Assembly: GCA_002706445.1 (NCBI GenBank)
Contig: PALE01000074.1
Coordinates: forward strand, 1-63,184
Origin: Erythrobacteraceae bacterium
GTDB taxonomy: Bacteria > Pseudomonadota > Alphaproteobacteria > Sphingomonadales > Sphingomonadaceae
Direction of reading: 5' to 3'
Length of the DNA stretch: 63,184 nucleotides
Shown: piece after piece, positions 25,908 to 35,094 of the stretch
Position numbering within the stretch: the first letter of the stretch is position 1
How the letters are laid out: every line of letters begins with the position of its first letter
The notes under the pieces: model-generated
Database searches by the model: none
Seen by the model: the letters and a program-made list of their open reading frames with translations, nothing else
Told to the model about the DNA's origin: nothing
Position numbers and translations under genes: made by a program

Positions 25908-27353
25908 ATGACACTCACTCGGCACATCCCCGTCGTTCTGGCTTGCTTGCTGGCTTCTTGCAGCAGCTCTTCCTTGGCTCATCCCGCCTCACCGCCCACG
26001 CCATGGGAACAGGCGGGCGAGGCCAACGAGATACTTCGCGCTGACGGCACCACCGATCCGCGCGTGCGCGGCGCATGGCGGGCGCGCGGCTACGGTTGGG
26101 TGCTGGACATCGATGGGCGCGGTGTCACCCGCTATCAGGAAGGCGCAAGCTGCTACGCACCGCGGCGCGAAGGCAGCGCGTTGTCGGCGATGGACTCTGT
26201 CAGCTACCGCTACTTCCGCGAGCTGGAGCCAGGCCGCAGCGCGATATTCCAGCTGCTCGAAGGCGATACCAATGTGGTTTTCGACCGCCTCGATGCGCTG
26301 CCAGAGAATTGCACAGCGACACCTGCGCACGATCCTGTCGCTGTGGGCGAGGCGTTTCTCGATCATTTCGAGCGGCACTACGCCTTTTTCGACCGTCGCC
26401 CGCCCGATCACGAAGCGCGTGCCGAGCGTGTGCGCGAGACGCTGCGGGCCGACATGGGCGAAACCGAACTCTGGGCGGTTCTTGCGAGCTATATGGACGG
26501 TCTTTCGGACAGCCACACCAAGCTGATCGGAACCGTCGAGGGGGAGCGCGTCCGCGTGCAGGACGGGCAAGGCACCACCCTGCCCCGCATCCGCGCAAGC
26601 GAAAGCGGCGAAGGCGGCTGGCTGGGCGCTTTGATCGGCCAGACCAAGGCCGCACTCGGCGAGAGTGCACATCAGGAAGCGCAGGACCGTATCGTATGGG
26701 GCACGCTGACCACGCCTGGCGGCGCACGCGTGGGCTATATTCAGGTCTTCGTGATGGGAGGCTTCACGGAGCGAGAGGATTTCGCCAGCCCCGAATGGGC
26801 GGCTGCCGAAATGGCCGAATTCGACCGTGTCATGGATGCAGCGCTTGCCTCGTTCGATGGCTTTGAAGCGGTCATCGTCGATCTGTCCAACAATCGCGGC
26901 GGATGGGACCGGGTCGCCAAGGCCCTTCCCGCACGCTTCACAGATAACCCGTTCACGGGCTTTACCACGGTTGCACGCGGATCGGGACTTGCGCCTTTCC
27001 CGCACATGATCGAACCTGCAAATGGCGCGCGTTTCACCGGCCCTGTCTATCTGATGACAAGCGATGTGACCGTCAGCGGCGGCGAACTGGCAACGCTAGC
27101 CTTCCGCCAGCTGCCCAATGTCACACAGGTCGGCACGACCACGCGCGGCGCGTTCTCGACCCCGCTCGCAAAGCCGCTTCCCAACGGCTGGTTGCTCGAA
27201 CTTTCAAACGAGAGCTTCGCCGCGCCGGATGGAACCGTGTTCGAGGAAACGGGCATTGCACCGCAGATCGAACTCGACATCTATCCCGAGGACGACCCCG
27301 TAGCGGGCCATTGGCGCGCAGTGATGCATATCGCGGAAATGGCTGACCGCTAA
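25908..27353 (+). CDS. S41-family peptidase, predicted lipoprotein
   Basis: 481 aa. A lipoprotein signal (CLLASC, lipid Cys about 18) puts it in the envelope. The C-terminal S41 (tail-specific protease) domain spans about 250-470: IVDLSNNRGGWDR, catalytic Ser in TVSGGELATLA, and GTTTRGAFS where the family base Lys usually sits further along. The base residue is not obvious, so activity is not certain. A helical N-terminal segment HYAFFDRRPPDHEARAER resembles S41 N-terminal domains of the tricorn-like or Tsp-like group. It begins 87 bp after the VOC gene. Confidence 0.85.
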   Translation: MTLTRHIPVVLACLLASCSSSSLAHPASPPTPWEQAGEANEILRADGTTDPRVRGAWRARGYGWVLDIDGRGVTRYQEGASCYAPRREGSALSAMDSVSYRYFRELEPGRSAIFQLLEGDTNVVFDRLDALPENCTATPAHDPVAVGEAFLDHFERHYAFFDRRPPDHEARAERVRETLRADMGETELWAVLASYMDGLSDSHTKLIGTVEGERVRVQDGQGTTLPRIRASESGEGGWLGALIGQTKAALGESAHQEAQDRIVWGTLTTPGGARVGYIQVFVMGGFTEREDFASPEWAAAEMAEFDRVMDAALASFDGFEAVIVDLSNNRGGWDRVAKALPARFTDNPFTGFTTVARGSGLAPFPHMIEPANGARFTGPVYLMTSDVTVSGGELATLAFRQLPNVTQVGTTTRGAFSTPLAKPLPNGWLLELSNESFAAPDGTVFEETGIAPQIELDIYPEDDPVAGHWRAVMHIAEMADR

Positions 27354-27979
27354 AGCAGGGACCGCTGGCTCGCCGCGCCGCGCACCCATGGGTCGTCGGT
27401 TCGGTCGATTTTCAGATCGCCGTTCCACGCCGCGCACAGCGCCTTGGCGTCTTCGGGCGAACCGGACACCCAGCCTGCATAGTCTTCAGGCCGCAGCAGC
27501 ACCGGCATTCGGCTGTGCACATCGCTCGCAGCCGAACCGGCGCTGTCTGTCATCACCATCGAATAGCAGGTGCCGAATTCGTCGCTGTCGCGCCATACGC
27601 CTGCACAGGCGAACAGTTCGGCGTCGGGCAGCGAGAGCCATGTGCGCGTCATCGCGCCCTTTTTCCCCTGCGCCTCTGCCCATGCCGAAAGCGGGATCAG
27701 ACAGCGGCGCTCCTCAAAGGAATATCGCCAGAAGAAGCTGTCGAGCTTGTCCGTTCGAGCGTTGTTGACCGGCTTGGGCTTTAACGGCTGGCCATTCTTC
27801 CCCTTCATCACGAGAGGGTAGCCCCAGTTCATCTGGCGCACCTGCCCGTCTGCCACGACAAGACCGGGGTATCCGGGATAGACTTCCTCGCCGAAATTGG
27901 CTCCGCCAGCGGCGGCGATAGCATCAAACCATTTGGCGACCTCGTCGGCGTTCTTGGTCATGCGATAGAGGTTGCACAT
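27350..27979 (-). CDS. SOS-response-associated (HMCES/YedK-like) protein
   Basis: 209 aa. These proteins form a thiazolidine crosslink with abasic sites in single-stranded DNA through Cys2, shielding them from strand breakage. Here the chain begins MCNLYRM, with Cys2 in place, which fixes the start. Other active-site segments are NARTDKL, RRCLIPLSAWAEAQGKKG (Asn, Arg and Glu positions) and SDVHSRMPVLL (His). The family's usual GfYEW is SAWAEA here, a mild divergence. The start overlaps the ubiA stop by 1 nt and the gene is convergent with the S41 peptidase. Confidence 0.88.
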   Translation of the reverse strand: MCNLYRMTKNADEVAKWFDAIAAAGGANFGEEVYPGYPGLVVADGQVRQMNWGYPLVMKGKNGQPLKPKPVNNARTDKLDSFFWRYSFEERRCLIPLSAWAEAQGKKGAMTRTWLSLPDAELFACAGVWRDSDEFGTCYSMVMTDSAGSAASDVHSRMPVLLRPEDYAGWVSGSPEDAKALCAAWNGDLKIDRTDDPWVRGAASQRSLL

Positions 27980-28890
27980 CAGCCGGCCCCTGCATTGCCG
28001 ACCACGAAGCACGCCGCCGCCATCAGCGCGCCTGCCATCCGGTTCGAGCGGAAGCGCGCGAGCGGGTTTTCGGGGTCGGAGGGATCGAGCGTTGCCACCT
28101 GCCACGCAAGATGCAGCGCCACCGGCACAAGCGCGACCAGTGCGAAGATGTCGGGCCGATAGAGCCAGATGCCTAGCCCCCAGAGCGCCGCCGCTGCAAG
28201 GTAGAACCCACCAACGCCCGCGTGGACATGCGCGCCCATCCGCAGCGCCGAGCTTCGGATGCCGACCAGCGCATCGTCCTCGCGGTCCTGCAGGGCGTAG
28301 ATCGTGTCATAACCGATCACCCAGCAGATCGCGCCTGCATAGAGGCACGCGATTGCATCCCAATTGTCCCATCGCAGCTCCGTCCAGCCAACCCACAGCC
28401 CCCATGTGAAAACCAGCCCCAGCCATGCCTGCGGCCACCAGGTGATACGCTTCATAAAGGGATAAGCGGCAACCAGCGCGAGCGAGCCGAGTGCGATGAT
28501 CTGCGCCTCGAGCCGCAGTTGCAGCAGTACGATCAGACCGACGAGGCACAGGCTGATCAGCCACAGCCATGCGAGTTTCTTGCCGATCCGCCCGCTCGCC
28601 ACGGGTCGCGCAGCGGTGCGCGCTACGCTCGCATCGAGTTTCGCATCGACGATGTCGTTATAGACACAGCCCGCCCCGCGCATCGCTATCGCGCCGAGCA
28701 GCAGCCAGAACAGCAGCACGAATTGCGGCCCTGCTCCAGCCAGCCATACGCCCCAGACACACGGCCAGAACAGGAGCCACCAGCCAATCGGACGGTCGAA
28801 CCGCGCCAATTGCGCAAGATCGCGCGGAACTTGCGGCAGGCGCTCGACCAGCCCGCGGTGCTGGCTATCGGGGACGATCGTTTCGGTCAC
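27979..28890 (-). CDS. ubiA: 4-hydroxybenzoate polyprenyltransferase UbiA
   Basis: 303 aa from GTG 28890, which overlaps the stop of the upstream gene (GTGA); longer in-frame sequence upstream lacks similarity. UbiA prenylates 4-hydroxybenzoate in ubiquinone synthesis at the inner membrane. The two Asp-rich Mg-diphosphate motifs are GCVYNDIVDAKLD and DTIYALQDREDD. Eight or nine membrane helices are visible. The neighbourhood (HMCES downstream, small membrane protein upstream) is compact and probably one transcript. Confidence 0.93.
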   Translation of the reverse strand: MTETIVPDSQHRGLVERLPQVPRDLAQLARFDRPIGWWLLFWPCVWGVWLAGAGPQFVLLFWLLLGAIAMRGAGCVYNDIVDAKLDASVARTAARPVASGRIGKKLAWLWLISLCLVGLIVLLQLRLEAQIIALGSLALVAAYPFMKRITWWPQAWLGLVFTWGLWVGWTELRWDNWDAIACLYAGAICWVIGYDTIYALQDREDDALVGIRSSALRMGAHVHAGVGGFYLAAAALWGLGIWLYRPDIFALVALVPVALHLAWQVATLDPSDPENPLARFRSNRMAGALMAAACFVVGNAGAG

Positions 28891-29270
28891 GCAAGCTCCT
28901 CTTGTCGAGCTGCTCGCCAGCCGATCATGCAGGCAATCAGCATGGTCAGATTCCCTGCGAAATCGAGCATTCCGATGCTGGTCAGCACAGGCTCGACATA
29001 ATGGAAATGATAATTGAACCAGAAGAACGGGATCAGCACCAGCGCGAAGGCCGCAAAGGCCCTGGCTCGCCATTGCACCACCAGCGCCATGATCCCGAAC
29101 ATCACCGCCTGCGCGCCGAAGCACGCCATCGTAAAGCGCATAATAAAGCCGGTATCGCGATAGGGCTCGGTCAAAGCCAGTTCGATGACATTTGCCGGAG
29201 CGAAAAGAGCCCAGCCGCCGAGGGCGAGAAACACCAGAGCGATGTAGTATTGGGCAAGCCTTGCGGTCAT
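28887..29270 (-). CDS. Four-helix small membrane protein, unknown
   Basis: 127 aa starting MTARLAQYYIALVFLALGGW. Four hydrophobic segments: about 8-28, 44-66, 70-90 and 100-118, with WFNYHFHYVEPV between the third and fourth. It resembles uncharacterised integral proteins encoded beside ubiA. The stop overlaps the ubiA start by 4 nt. No function can be assigned. Confidence 0.75.
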   Translation of the reverse strand: MTARLAQYYIALVFLALGGWALFAPANVIELALTEPYRDTGFIMRFTMACFGAQAVMFGIMALVVQWRARAFAAFALVLIPFFWFNYHFHYVEPVLTSIGMLDFAGNLTMLIACMIGWRAARQEELA

Positions 29271-29309
29271 GACTTGCTCTCTAGCGCCGCGCAGGCCTAG
29301 GGGGAAGCC

Positions 29310-30065
29310 ATGCCCGCAACGCCCGCCTGGCCGCCCAAGAGCGCACCGCGCCTGTTCGTCGAAAACCCCCTCGCGCTCGGCGCGACGGTCGTGATCGAGG
29401 GCAATCCGGCGCATTACCTTGCCCGCGTCATGCGCGTGTCGGCAGGCGATGCTGTGGTGCTGTGCGATAATCTCACAGGCGAATATGCAGCGCGCGTTAC
29501 CGATGCAGGCAAACGCGATGTAACGCTCGAAGTGGCCGAACACCTGCGTCCGCGCGAGGATGTGCCCGATGTGTGGCTCTGCCCAGCCCTGCTCAAGAAG
29601 GACCGCTTCGACCTCGTGCTCGAAAAGGCGACCGAATTGGGCGCAGCGCGAATTCAGCCGGTCATCACCCGCCGCTGTGTTGCCGACAAGCTGAACCTCG
29701 AACGCGCACGCACGATCACGACAGAAGCGGCCGAACAATGCGCGCGCACCGCGCTGCCCGAACTGTCCGAGCCTGCAAAGCTCGAAGCGCTGCTGCGAGA
29801 CTGGCCGGAAGATCGCAGGCTGTTCTTTGCCGATGAAGAAGGCGGAGGGGCGGCTGCCGACGAATTTGTCTATCACGAAGGTCCGGCCGCGATCCTGATC
29901 GGTCCCGAAGGCGGCTTCGACGATGCCGAGCGCGCTGCGATCCGCGCCCATCCGGCGGCGCGGCCCGTCTCGCTCGGCCCGCGTATCCTGCGCGGGGAAA
30001 CCGCTGCGATCGCAGCATTATCGGTCTGGATGGCTGAATCCGGTGACTGGCTGGTAACAGAATAA
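29310..30065 (+). CDS. rsmE: 16S rRNA (uracil1498-N3)-methyltransferase RsmE
   Basis: 251 aa, a SPOUT-fold methyltransferase that methylates N3 of U1498 in 16S rRNA. An N-terminal PUA-like domain (about 10-75, HYLARVMRVSAGD) precedes the knotted SAM site with IGPEGGFDDAERAAI and SLGPRILRGETAAIAAL, the family signatures. The start at 29310 is 39 bp from the divergent membrane-protein gene. Confidence 0.95.
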   Translation: MPATPAWPPKSAPRLFVENPLALGATVVIEGNPAHYLARVMRVSAGDAVVLCDNLTGEYAARVTDAGKRDVTLEVAEHLRPREDVPDVWLCPALLKKDRFDLVLEKATELGAARIQPVITRRCVADKLNLERARTITTEAAEQCARTALPELSEPAKLEALLRDWPEDRRLFFADEEGGGAAADEFVYHEGPAAILIGPEGGFDDAERAAIRAHPAARPVSLGPRILRGETAAIAALSVWMAESGDWLVTE

Positions 30066-30146
30066 CTTCCTGCGCCGAAACACAGTTTGCCCTTCCCTCA
30101 AGCAAATCCGTTTTCTAGGGCAACGGTCCAAAGGGGTTCACACTTC

Positions 30147-31538
30147 ATGAGCACACGCGAAGCATCCGACGCCGACGAGCCTATCATCGAAAGCCTCGAC
30201 GATCTGATCGCGCCGATGCGCAAGGGCGAAAAGCCAAAGGATCAATGGCGGATCGGGACCGAGCACGAAAAGCTCGTCTATCGCCGCCTGCCCGAAGGCC
30301 AGACGCACGGTAACCGCCCTGCCCCATCCTATGACGAGCCTTGCGGCATCCGCGATCTGCTGATGAACCTGCGCAGCTTTGGCTGGGAACCGATCGAGGA
30401 AAACGGGCACGTCATCGCCATGAAAGGCGCAGACGGCACGGTCAGCCTCGAACCGGCGGGGCAGCTTGAGTTGTCTGGTGCGCCGCTCGAAACCTTGCAC
30501 GAGACCTGCAATGAAACCGGCCGCCATCTGGCGCAGGTCAAGGAGATCGGCGAGAAATGCGGCGTCGGCTATCTCGGCCTCGGCATGTGGCCCGACAAGA
30601 CCCGTGAAGAGCTGCCCGTGATGCCAAAGGGCCGCTACAAGATCATGATGAACCACATGCCCAAAGTGGGCAATCTGGGTCTCGACATGATGCTGCGGAC
30701 CTGCACCATCCAGGTCAATCTCGACTATTCGTCCGAAGCCGACATGGTGCAGAAATTCCGCGTCGGGCTCGCGCTGCAACCGCTGGCAACCGCGCTGTTT
30801 GCCAATTCGCCTTTCACCGAAGGCAAGCCCAACGGCTACCTTTCCTACCGCAGCCACATCTGGTCGGACACCGACCCGCACCGCACCGGAATGTTGCCCT
30901 TCGTTTTCGAAGACGGCTTCGGATACGAACGCTGGGCGGAATATATGCTCGACGTGCCGATGTATTTCGTCTTCCGCGACGGCAAATATATCGACGCCGC
31001 CGGGCTTTCCTTCCGCGACTTCATGGACGGCAAGCTTTCGGTCCTGCCCGGCGAGCGCCCCACGGCGTCGGACTGGTGGGATCATCTTTCGACCGCCTTC
31101 CCCGAAGTGCGGCTCAAGAGCTTCCTCGAAATGCGCGGCGCCGACGGCGGCCCGTGGAGCCGCATTTGCGCGCTGCCCGCTTTCTGGGTCGGGCTGCTCT
31201 ACGATCAGGGCTCGCTCGACGCGGCATGGGATCTGGTCAAGGACTGGACGATGGAAGAGCGCGAGCGGCTGCGCAATGACGCGCCCAGGCTCGCGCTCGA
31301 TGCACCGATACCTGGCGGCGGGACGATGCAGGATCTGGGCCGCGAAGTGCTGGCTATCGCACACAAGGGGCTGGCCGCACGCGGCAAGCTCAACGCCAGC
31401 GGCGACAACGAAACGGGCTATCTGGAAACGCTCGACGAGATTGTTGCGAGTGGCAAGGTCCCTGCCCAGCGCCTGCTCGATGCCTATTACGGCGAATGGG
31501 GCGAGGACGTTTCGCAAGTGTATCGCCATTCGTTCTAG
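30147..31538 (+). CDS. gshA: Glutamate-cysteine ligase (plant/alphaproteobacterial type)
   Basis: 463 aa. It catalyses the ATP-dependent first step of glutathione synthesis. The start at 30147 follows AAGGGG with family sequence from WRIGTEHEKLV (about 30) on. Other typical segments are SLEPAGQLELSG, GLGMWPDKTREELPVMPKGR, LDMMLRTCTIQVNLDY and GYLSYRSHIWSDTDPHRTG. The protein is of the GCS2 group shared by alphaproteobacteria and plants, not the E. coli type. Two ABM-domain genes follow directly. Confidence 0.95.
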   Translation: MSTREASDADEPIIESLDDLIAPMRKGEKPKDQWRIGTEHEKLVYRRLPEGQTHGNRPAPSYDEPCGIRDLLMNLRSFGWEPIEENGHVIAMKGADGTVSLEPAGQLELSGAPLETLHETCNETGRHLAQVKEIGEKCGVGYLGLGMWPDKTREELPVMPKGRYKIMMNHMPKVGNLGLDMMLRTCTIQVNLDYSSEADMVQKFRVGLALQPLATALFANSPFTEGKPNGYLSYRSHIWSDTDPHRTGMLPFVFEDGFGYERWAEYMLDVPMYFVFRDGKYIDAAGLSFRDFMDGKLSVLPGERPTASDWWDHLSTAFPEVRLKSFLEMRGADGGPWSRICALPAFWVGLLYDQGSLDAAWDLVKDWTMEERERLRNDAPRLALDAPIPGGGTMQDLGREVLAIAHKGLAARGKLNASGDNETGYLETLDEIVASGKVPAQRLLDAYYGEWGEDVSQVYRHSF

Positions 31539-31563
31539 AACGCAGCCGCAAGGGGGAAAGCCA

Positions 31564-31866
31564 ATGTTGTTCGTTCTGGCCGAAGCGACGCTCGGCAGAG
31601 ACACCGCCGAGGCAGGCCATGCGGCGTTCGAGGCCATGGTGACCGCCTCACGCGCCGAAAAAGGCTGCCTTGGCTATAGCTATGCGATCGACGTGCTCGA
31701 CCCGACCAAATTCTACGCGATCGAGAAATGGGTCGATCAGGCCGCGCTCGACTACCACTTTGCGACGCCGCACATGGCAGCCTTTCAAGCCGCGCTGCGC
31801 GACCTCGACATCACCATCACCCACCTCGCGAAATACGAGGCCGACGACGGCTCGCCCTTGAGTTAG
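31564..31866 (+). CDS. Antibiotic biosynthesis monooxygenase (ABM) domain protein 1
   Basis: 100 aa, a single dimeric alpha+beta-barrel ABM domain (YgiN-like). Typical segments are MVTASRAEKGCLGYSYAIDV and the KWVDQAALDYHFATPHMAAF helix. It starts 25 bp after gshA with AAGGGGG ahead of the ATG. Relatives act as quinol monooxygenases or heme-degrading enzymes, but the exact substrate cannot be told. A paralogue follows 26 bp downstream. Confidence 0.83.
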   Translation: MLFVLAEATLGRDTAEAGHAAFEAMVTASRAEKGCLGYSYAIDVLDPTKFYAIEKWVDQAALDYHFATPHMAAFQAALRDLDITITHLAKYEADDGSPLS

Positions 31867-31892
31867 CCGCGTCCCTGACGCAAAACTTGCCC

Positions 31893-32192
31893 ATGATCAT
31901 CGTCGCCGGCTCCTTTCGCATTCCCCCCAGCATGGTCGAGGTTATCCGTCCCGTGATGGAAACGATGATCCTCGCCAGCCGTGCGGAAGAAGGCTGCATC
32001 GAATACAGCTATGCGCTCGATGTGATCGATCAGGGGCTGGTGCGCGTGATCGAGAAGTGGCGCGACCGCGCCGCGCTGGAGGCGCATTTCCGCACCGCGC
32101 ATATCGCCGAATGGCGCGCGCAGGTTTCAGCCCTTGCCGTGTCCGAACGAGAACTGACCGCGCACGAAGCCGACGACGGCTTCTACATCTGA
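31893..32192 (+). CDS. ABM domain protein 2 (tandem paralogue)
   Basis: 99 aa, clearly a paralogue of the preceding gene: both share the pattern SRAE(K/E)GC(L/I)xYSYA(I/L)DV, the IEKW helix, the HFxTxH segment and end AxxxEADDG. They have diverged widely elsewhere, so the duplication is old. The role may be a quinone or redox-related monooxygenase. The start at 31893 is inferred from the domain boundary; no strong ribosome site is visible. The gene ends 1 bp from the stop of the convergent membrane methyltransferase. Confidence 0.8.
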   Translation: MIIVAGSFRIPPSMVEVIRPVMETMILASRAEEGCIEYSYALDVIDQGLVRVIEKWRDRAALEAHFRTAHIAEWRAQVSALAVSERELTAHEADDGFYI

Positions 32193-32193
32193 T

Positions 32194-33618
32194 TTATTCG
32201 GCAGGTTCCTGAGCCATAGGCTCTGCAACGCCCGCAGACCCGCGCCCTCTGCCCGAAAGGCGACCGATGAGCTTGCGCTTCAAAGCGGACAGCGGAGCGG
32301 TGACGAAGCCATTCGCCTCCATCCAGTCGTAATACTCGCGATACTTCGGGTCTTCGGACAAAAGGTGCGCTTCCTCGGTTCTGGCGCGCCAGTAATAGAT
32401 CCCGTTGACGACCAGCAGGAAGAAGGTGTTGCGGATCGCATCGGTCGCAGAACCGCTCGTCACGAGGAACGGCAACACCGAGCACCACCAGAACAGGTTT
32501 TTCGACAGATAGGCCGGGTGACGGGTGAAGCGATACGGACCATTGGTCAGCACACCGCGGTAGGTGAGGTTGGAGAACCGGATACCGAAGACCACCGTGG
32601 CCCAGGCGTAGACCGCAGTTAGGAAGACGAGCCATGCGCCCCAGACCCACAACAGCGCGGGTTGGTTCGCCATCCAGAAGCCCCAGCCTTCGACATTGGC
32701 CTCATAGCTCAAAATCTGGTTGTTACCGCCGATGATGCCCCACACAAAGGGCGGATAGCACAGCAGCGCCGCCAGCCAGCCTGCGACAAACGGATTGCCC
32801 GAACGGATATGCGCGTCGAGCGGGCGTAGCGTGAAGAGGTATCCGACTGTCCCGATCTGCACATCGACAAGGAACAGCAGCGTGATCAGCAGCATCGCGA
32901 TCTCGAACGGATTGCCCGCCATGGCCGAGGGGTCGGCTTCGACGACATAGGCAAAACCGCCCGGCAGAATCGAGATCATGAACGCACCGAAGAACGCCTT
33001 GATGATCCATGCGCGCCAATGCTTCTTGACCGCATCGAGGTCGATCCCGCCTTCGATTTCTCCGCCGCGGCCCAGAAGCATTGCTCCGAAATGCCATGTG
33101 CTGTCGTGCGGTTCGACCATGTGGCGGTCGAGCCAGATGACATAGGGGACCGCGAGAAAGACCATCGGCAAAATGGCGAGGCTGAGCACATCCATTGCGA
33201 ACAGATACGGCCCGTCCCAATACCAGCGGCAAATGCAATACAGTCCCGCGATGATCGCCCATGTCGCCCACAAGCCGACGATCTTTACCGTCGAGACCGG
33301 CAGAACTTCCTCGACGCTGCGCTTGATATTCCAATCGAGACCTGTCGAGGCGCGCAGGTGAACCTTGTCCACCAGCAGCGACCACAAGGCCATCGGTCCG
33401 GCGGTAAAGGCCATGGCGGTGAGCGAGGCATAGGGGCCCGAGAGCACACCATAGCCGTCGCCCAAACCGACCATTTCGGCAATCGCAGGAAAGGCGCGGC
33501 AGAACAGAATCCACACCGCAAGGCCGAGCAATCCGGCAAGGCCGACGCCCGATGAAACATCGCTCTTGGGCAGAACCGGCGGCCTGCCCGATGCGGTTGA
33601 GAGGGAGTTTGCGCTCAT
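32194..33618 (-). CDS. Large membrane protein with ICMT-like methyltransferase C-terminus
   Basis: 474 aa with about ten hydrophobic segments. The C-terminal 150 residues carry the isoprenylcysteine carboxyl methyltransferase/PEMT-like pattern TNGPYRFTRHPAYLSKNLFW with RARTEEAHLLSEDPKYREYY, which in the family binds S-adenosylmethionine. The preceding 300 residues are an additional membrane region not usual for bacterial ICMT-like proteins (mostly 150-220 aa). The methyl acceptor is unknown. Start ATG 33618. Isolated transcript, convergent with the ABM genes. Confidence 0.8.
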   Translation of the reverse strand: MSANSLSTASGRPPVLPKSDVSSGVGLAGLLGLAVWILFCRAFPAIAEMVGLGDGYGVLSGPYASLTAMAFTAGPMALWSLLVDKVHLRASTGLDWNIKRSVEEVLPVSTVKIVGLWATWAIIAGLYCICRWYWDGPYLFAMDVLSLAILPMVFLAVPYVIWLDRHMVEPHDSTWHFGAMLLGRGGEIEGGIDLDAVKKHWRAWIIKAFFGAFMISILPGGFAYVVEADPSAMAGNPFEIAMLLITLLFLVDVQIGTVGYLFTLRPLDAHIRSGNPFVAGWLAALLCYPPFVWGIIGGNNQILSYEANVEGWGFWMANQPALLWVWGAWLVFLTAVYAWATVVFGIRFSNLTYRGVLTNGPYRFTRHPAYLSKNLFWWCSVLPFLVTSGSATDAIRNTFFLLVVNGIYYWRARTEEAHLLSEDPKYREYYDWMEANGFVTAPLSALKRKLIGRLSGRGRGSAGVAEPMAQEPAE

Positions 33619-33714
33619 TACCCGAAGGCGCTTAGCGCCAAAGGGTTAATTCTCCGCATGCATCCTCGCCCGCGTGCCGCCCAGAGACGGAAGGCGGGCA
33701 AAGGTTAATGCGAT

Positions 33715-35055
33715 CTATTTCCAGGCGTGGATAGTGCCGGAATCGTCGAGAATATAGAGCATGTTGTTGGCGACGACCGGCGGCAGGCTAACGCTCTCGC
33801 CAATGTCGGCAAAGCTCTGCACCGAACCTTCTCCTGCACTCACACGCAGCACTTCACCGCGCGAGCTGGCCACCCAAAGCTGGCCGCCTGCGAGCACGGG
33901 GCCGGTCCAGAAGATCGGGTCCTTGCGCTTTTCCTCGTTGCGGAACTGCTGAAGCTGGGTGATCCAGCGCACGCGCCCGGTCGAACGTGCAATGGCGAGC
34001 AGACGCGCATCGTCGGTCAGCGTGAAAATCCACTCGCCTGCAATTGCCGGAGTGGAAATACCCGCAAGGTTCAATTCCCAGATGCGCTGGCCGGTGACCA
34101 GTTCATAAGCGGCCATGCGTCCGCCCTGCCCCAGCGCATAAACGCGGCCCGAATCGATGATCGGATCGGCGTCGATATCGGTCAGCGAGCTCACCGTGGT
34201 CGAGATATTGGTCCGTGCCAGAGCGTCGGCCCACAGCGTCCGGCCATTCTCATAGCGATAGGCGCTCAGCTCGCCCGACGAATAGCCAGCAATCACCGTG
34301 CCCTGTCCGGCAGCCGGAGCAGCCACGCCGAAAACGCCCGATTGCGCGCTCGAACCGCTTTCATTCCACAGCACGTCGCCATCGGCGCTGTCGAGCGCGA
34401 TGATCTGGTTGTCCTGCGTCATCACATAGACCTGACCGAAAGCAATAGTCGGCGAACCGCGCAGCGGGCCTGCCGGCGTGGCGGTCCAGATCACTTCGCC
34501 GGTGGTCGCGTTCAAAGCCTTGGCCTCGCCCGCACCATTGGTGGCGTAGAGGCGGCCACTGTCATAGCTCACGCCGCCGCCAAAGGCCGAGGGGCGCATG
34601 TCGTCGCTCATATCCGCGTCCGAGGTCCACACCCGTGCACCAGTATCGCGGTTGAAAGCGTGGATTCGTCCATCAGAGCCGACCGCGAACAGCATATTGC
34701 CGCCGATCACGGGGGCGGCAGCGAGCCTCGCGCGGTCGCTCGATCCCTCGACCTTTGCAGTCCAGGCCTTGCCCGGGTTTTGCGGAAGGGTGAGGTGTCC
34801 GTACGATTTGCTGGCCGATCCGCCGACCTGCGCCCATTCGGCGTTGGTCTGGGCCGGGGGCAGAACCACGGTGACGGTTGCGAGCGAAGGATCGACCGCT
34901 GCACCGCTTTCGATCCGCGAAAGGATCGGAGTGCGTTCACCGATCGTCGGCGTTTCTTTCTTGTCGCCCGCACAGCCCGTGACGATCATCGCCATGGCGC
35001 CAGCGACGAGGGTCGCCTTCCATTGGTTTGCCTGCCCAAATGCTCGCATAGTCAT
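33715..35055 (-). CDS. bamB: Outer membrane assembly lipoprotein BamB
   Basis: 446 aa. BamB is the beta-propeller lipoprotein of the BAM complex that inserts outer membrane beta-barrels. A signal peptide ends in the lipobox VTGC (about 28). The rest is an eight-bladed PQQ-like propeller with repeated motifs such as LFAVGSDGRIHAFNRDTGAR, LYATNGAGEAKALNATTGE and YVMTQDNQIIALDSADGDVLW. A 40-nt gap separates it from the upstream yfgM-like gene, the arrangement seen in other proteobacteria. The der gene that often follows is not here. Confidence 0.93.
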   Translation of the reverse strand: MTMRAFGQANQWKATLVAGAMAMIVTGCAGDKKETPTIGERTPILSRIESGAAVDPSLATVTVVLPPAQTNAEWAQVGGSASKSYGHLTLPQNPGKAWTAKVEGSSDRARLAAAPVIGGNMLFAVGSDGRIHAFNRDTGARVWTSDADMSDDMRPSAFGGGVSYDSGRLYATNGAGEAKALNATTGEVIWTATPAGPLRGSPTIAFGQVYVMTQDNQIIALDSADGDVLWNESGSSAQSGVFGVAAPAAGQGTVIAGYSSGELSAYRYENGRTLWADALARTNISTTVSSLTDIDADPIIDSGRVYALGQGGRMAAYELVTGQRIWELNLAGISTPAIAGEWIFTLTDDARLLAIARSTGRVRWITQLQQFRNEEKRKDPIFWTGPVLAGGQLWVASSRGEVLRVSAGEGSVQSFADIGESVSLPPVVANNMLYILDDSGTIHAWK

Positions 35056-35094
35056 CCGTCCGTCTTCTCTATTTCGTTGTTTCGCGGCCGCGCG

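Noticed and set aside
25817..26044. 75-codon ORF overlapping the VOC stop
   Set aside because: It runs into the S41 peptidase gene in another frame and has no membrane, domain or codon support.
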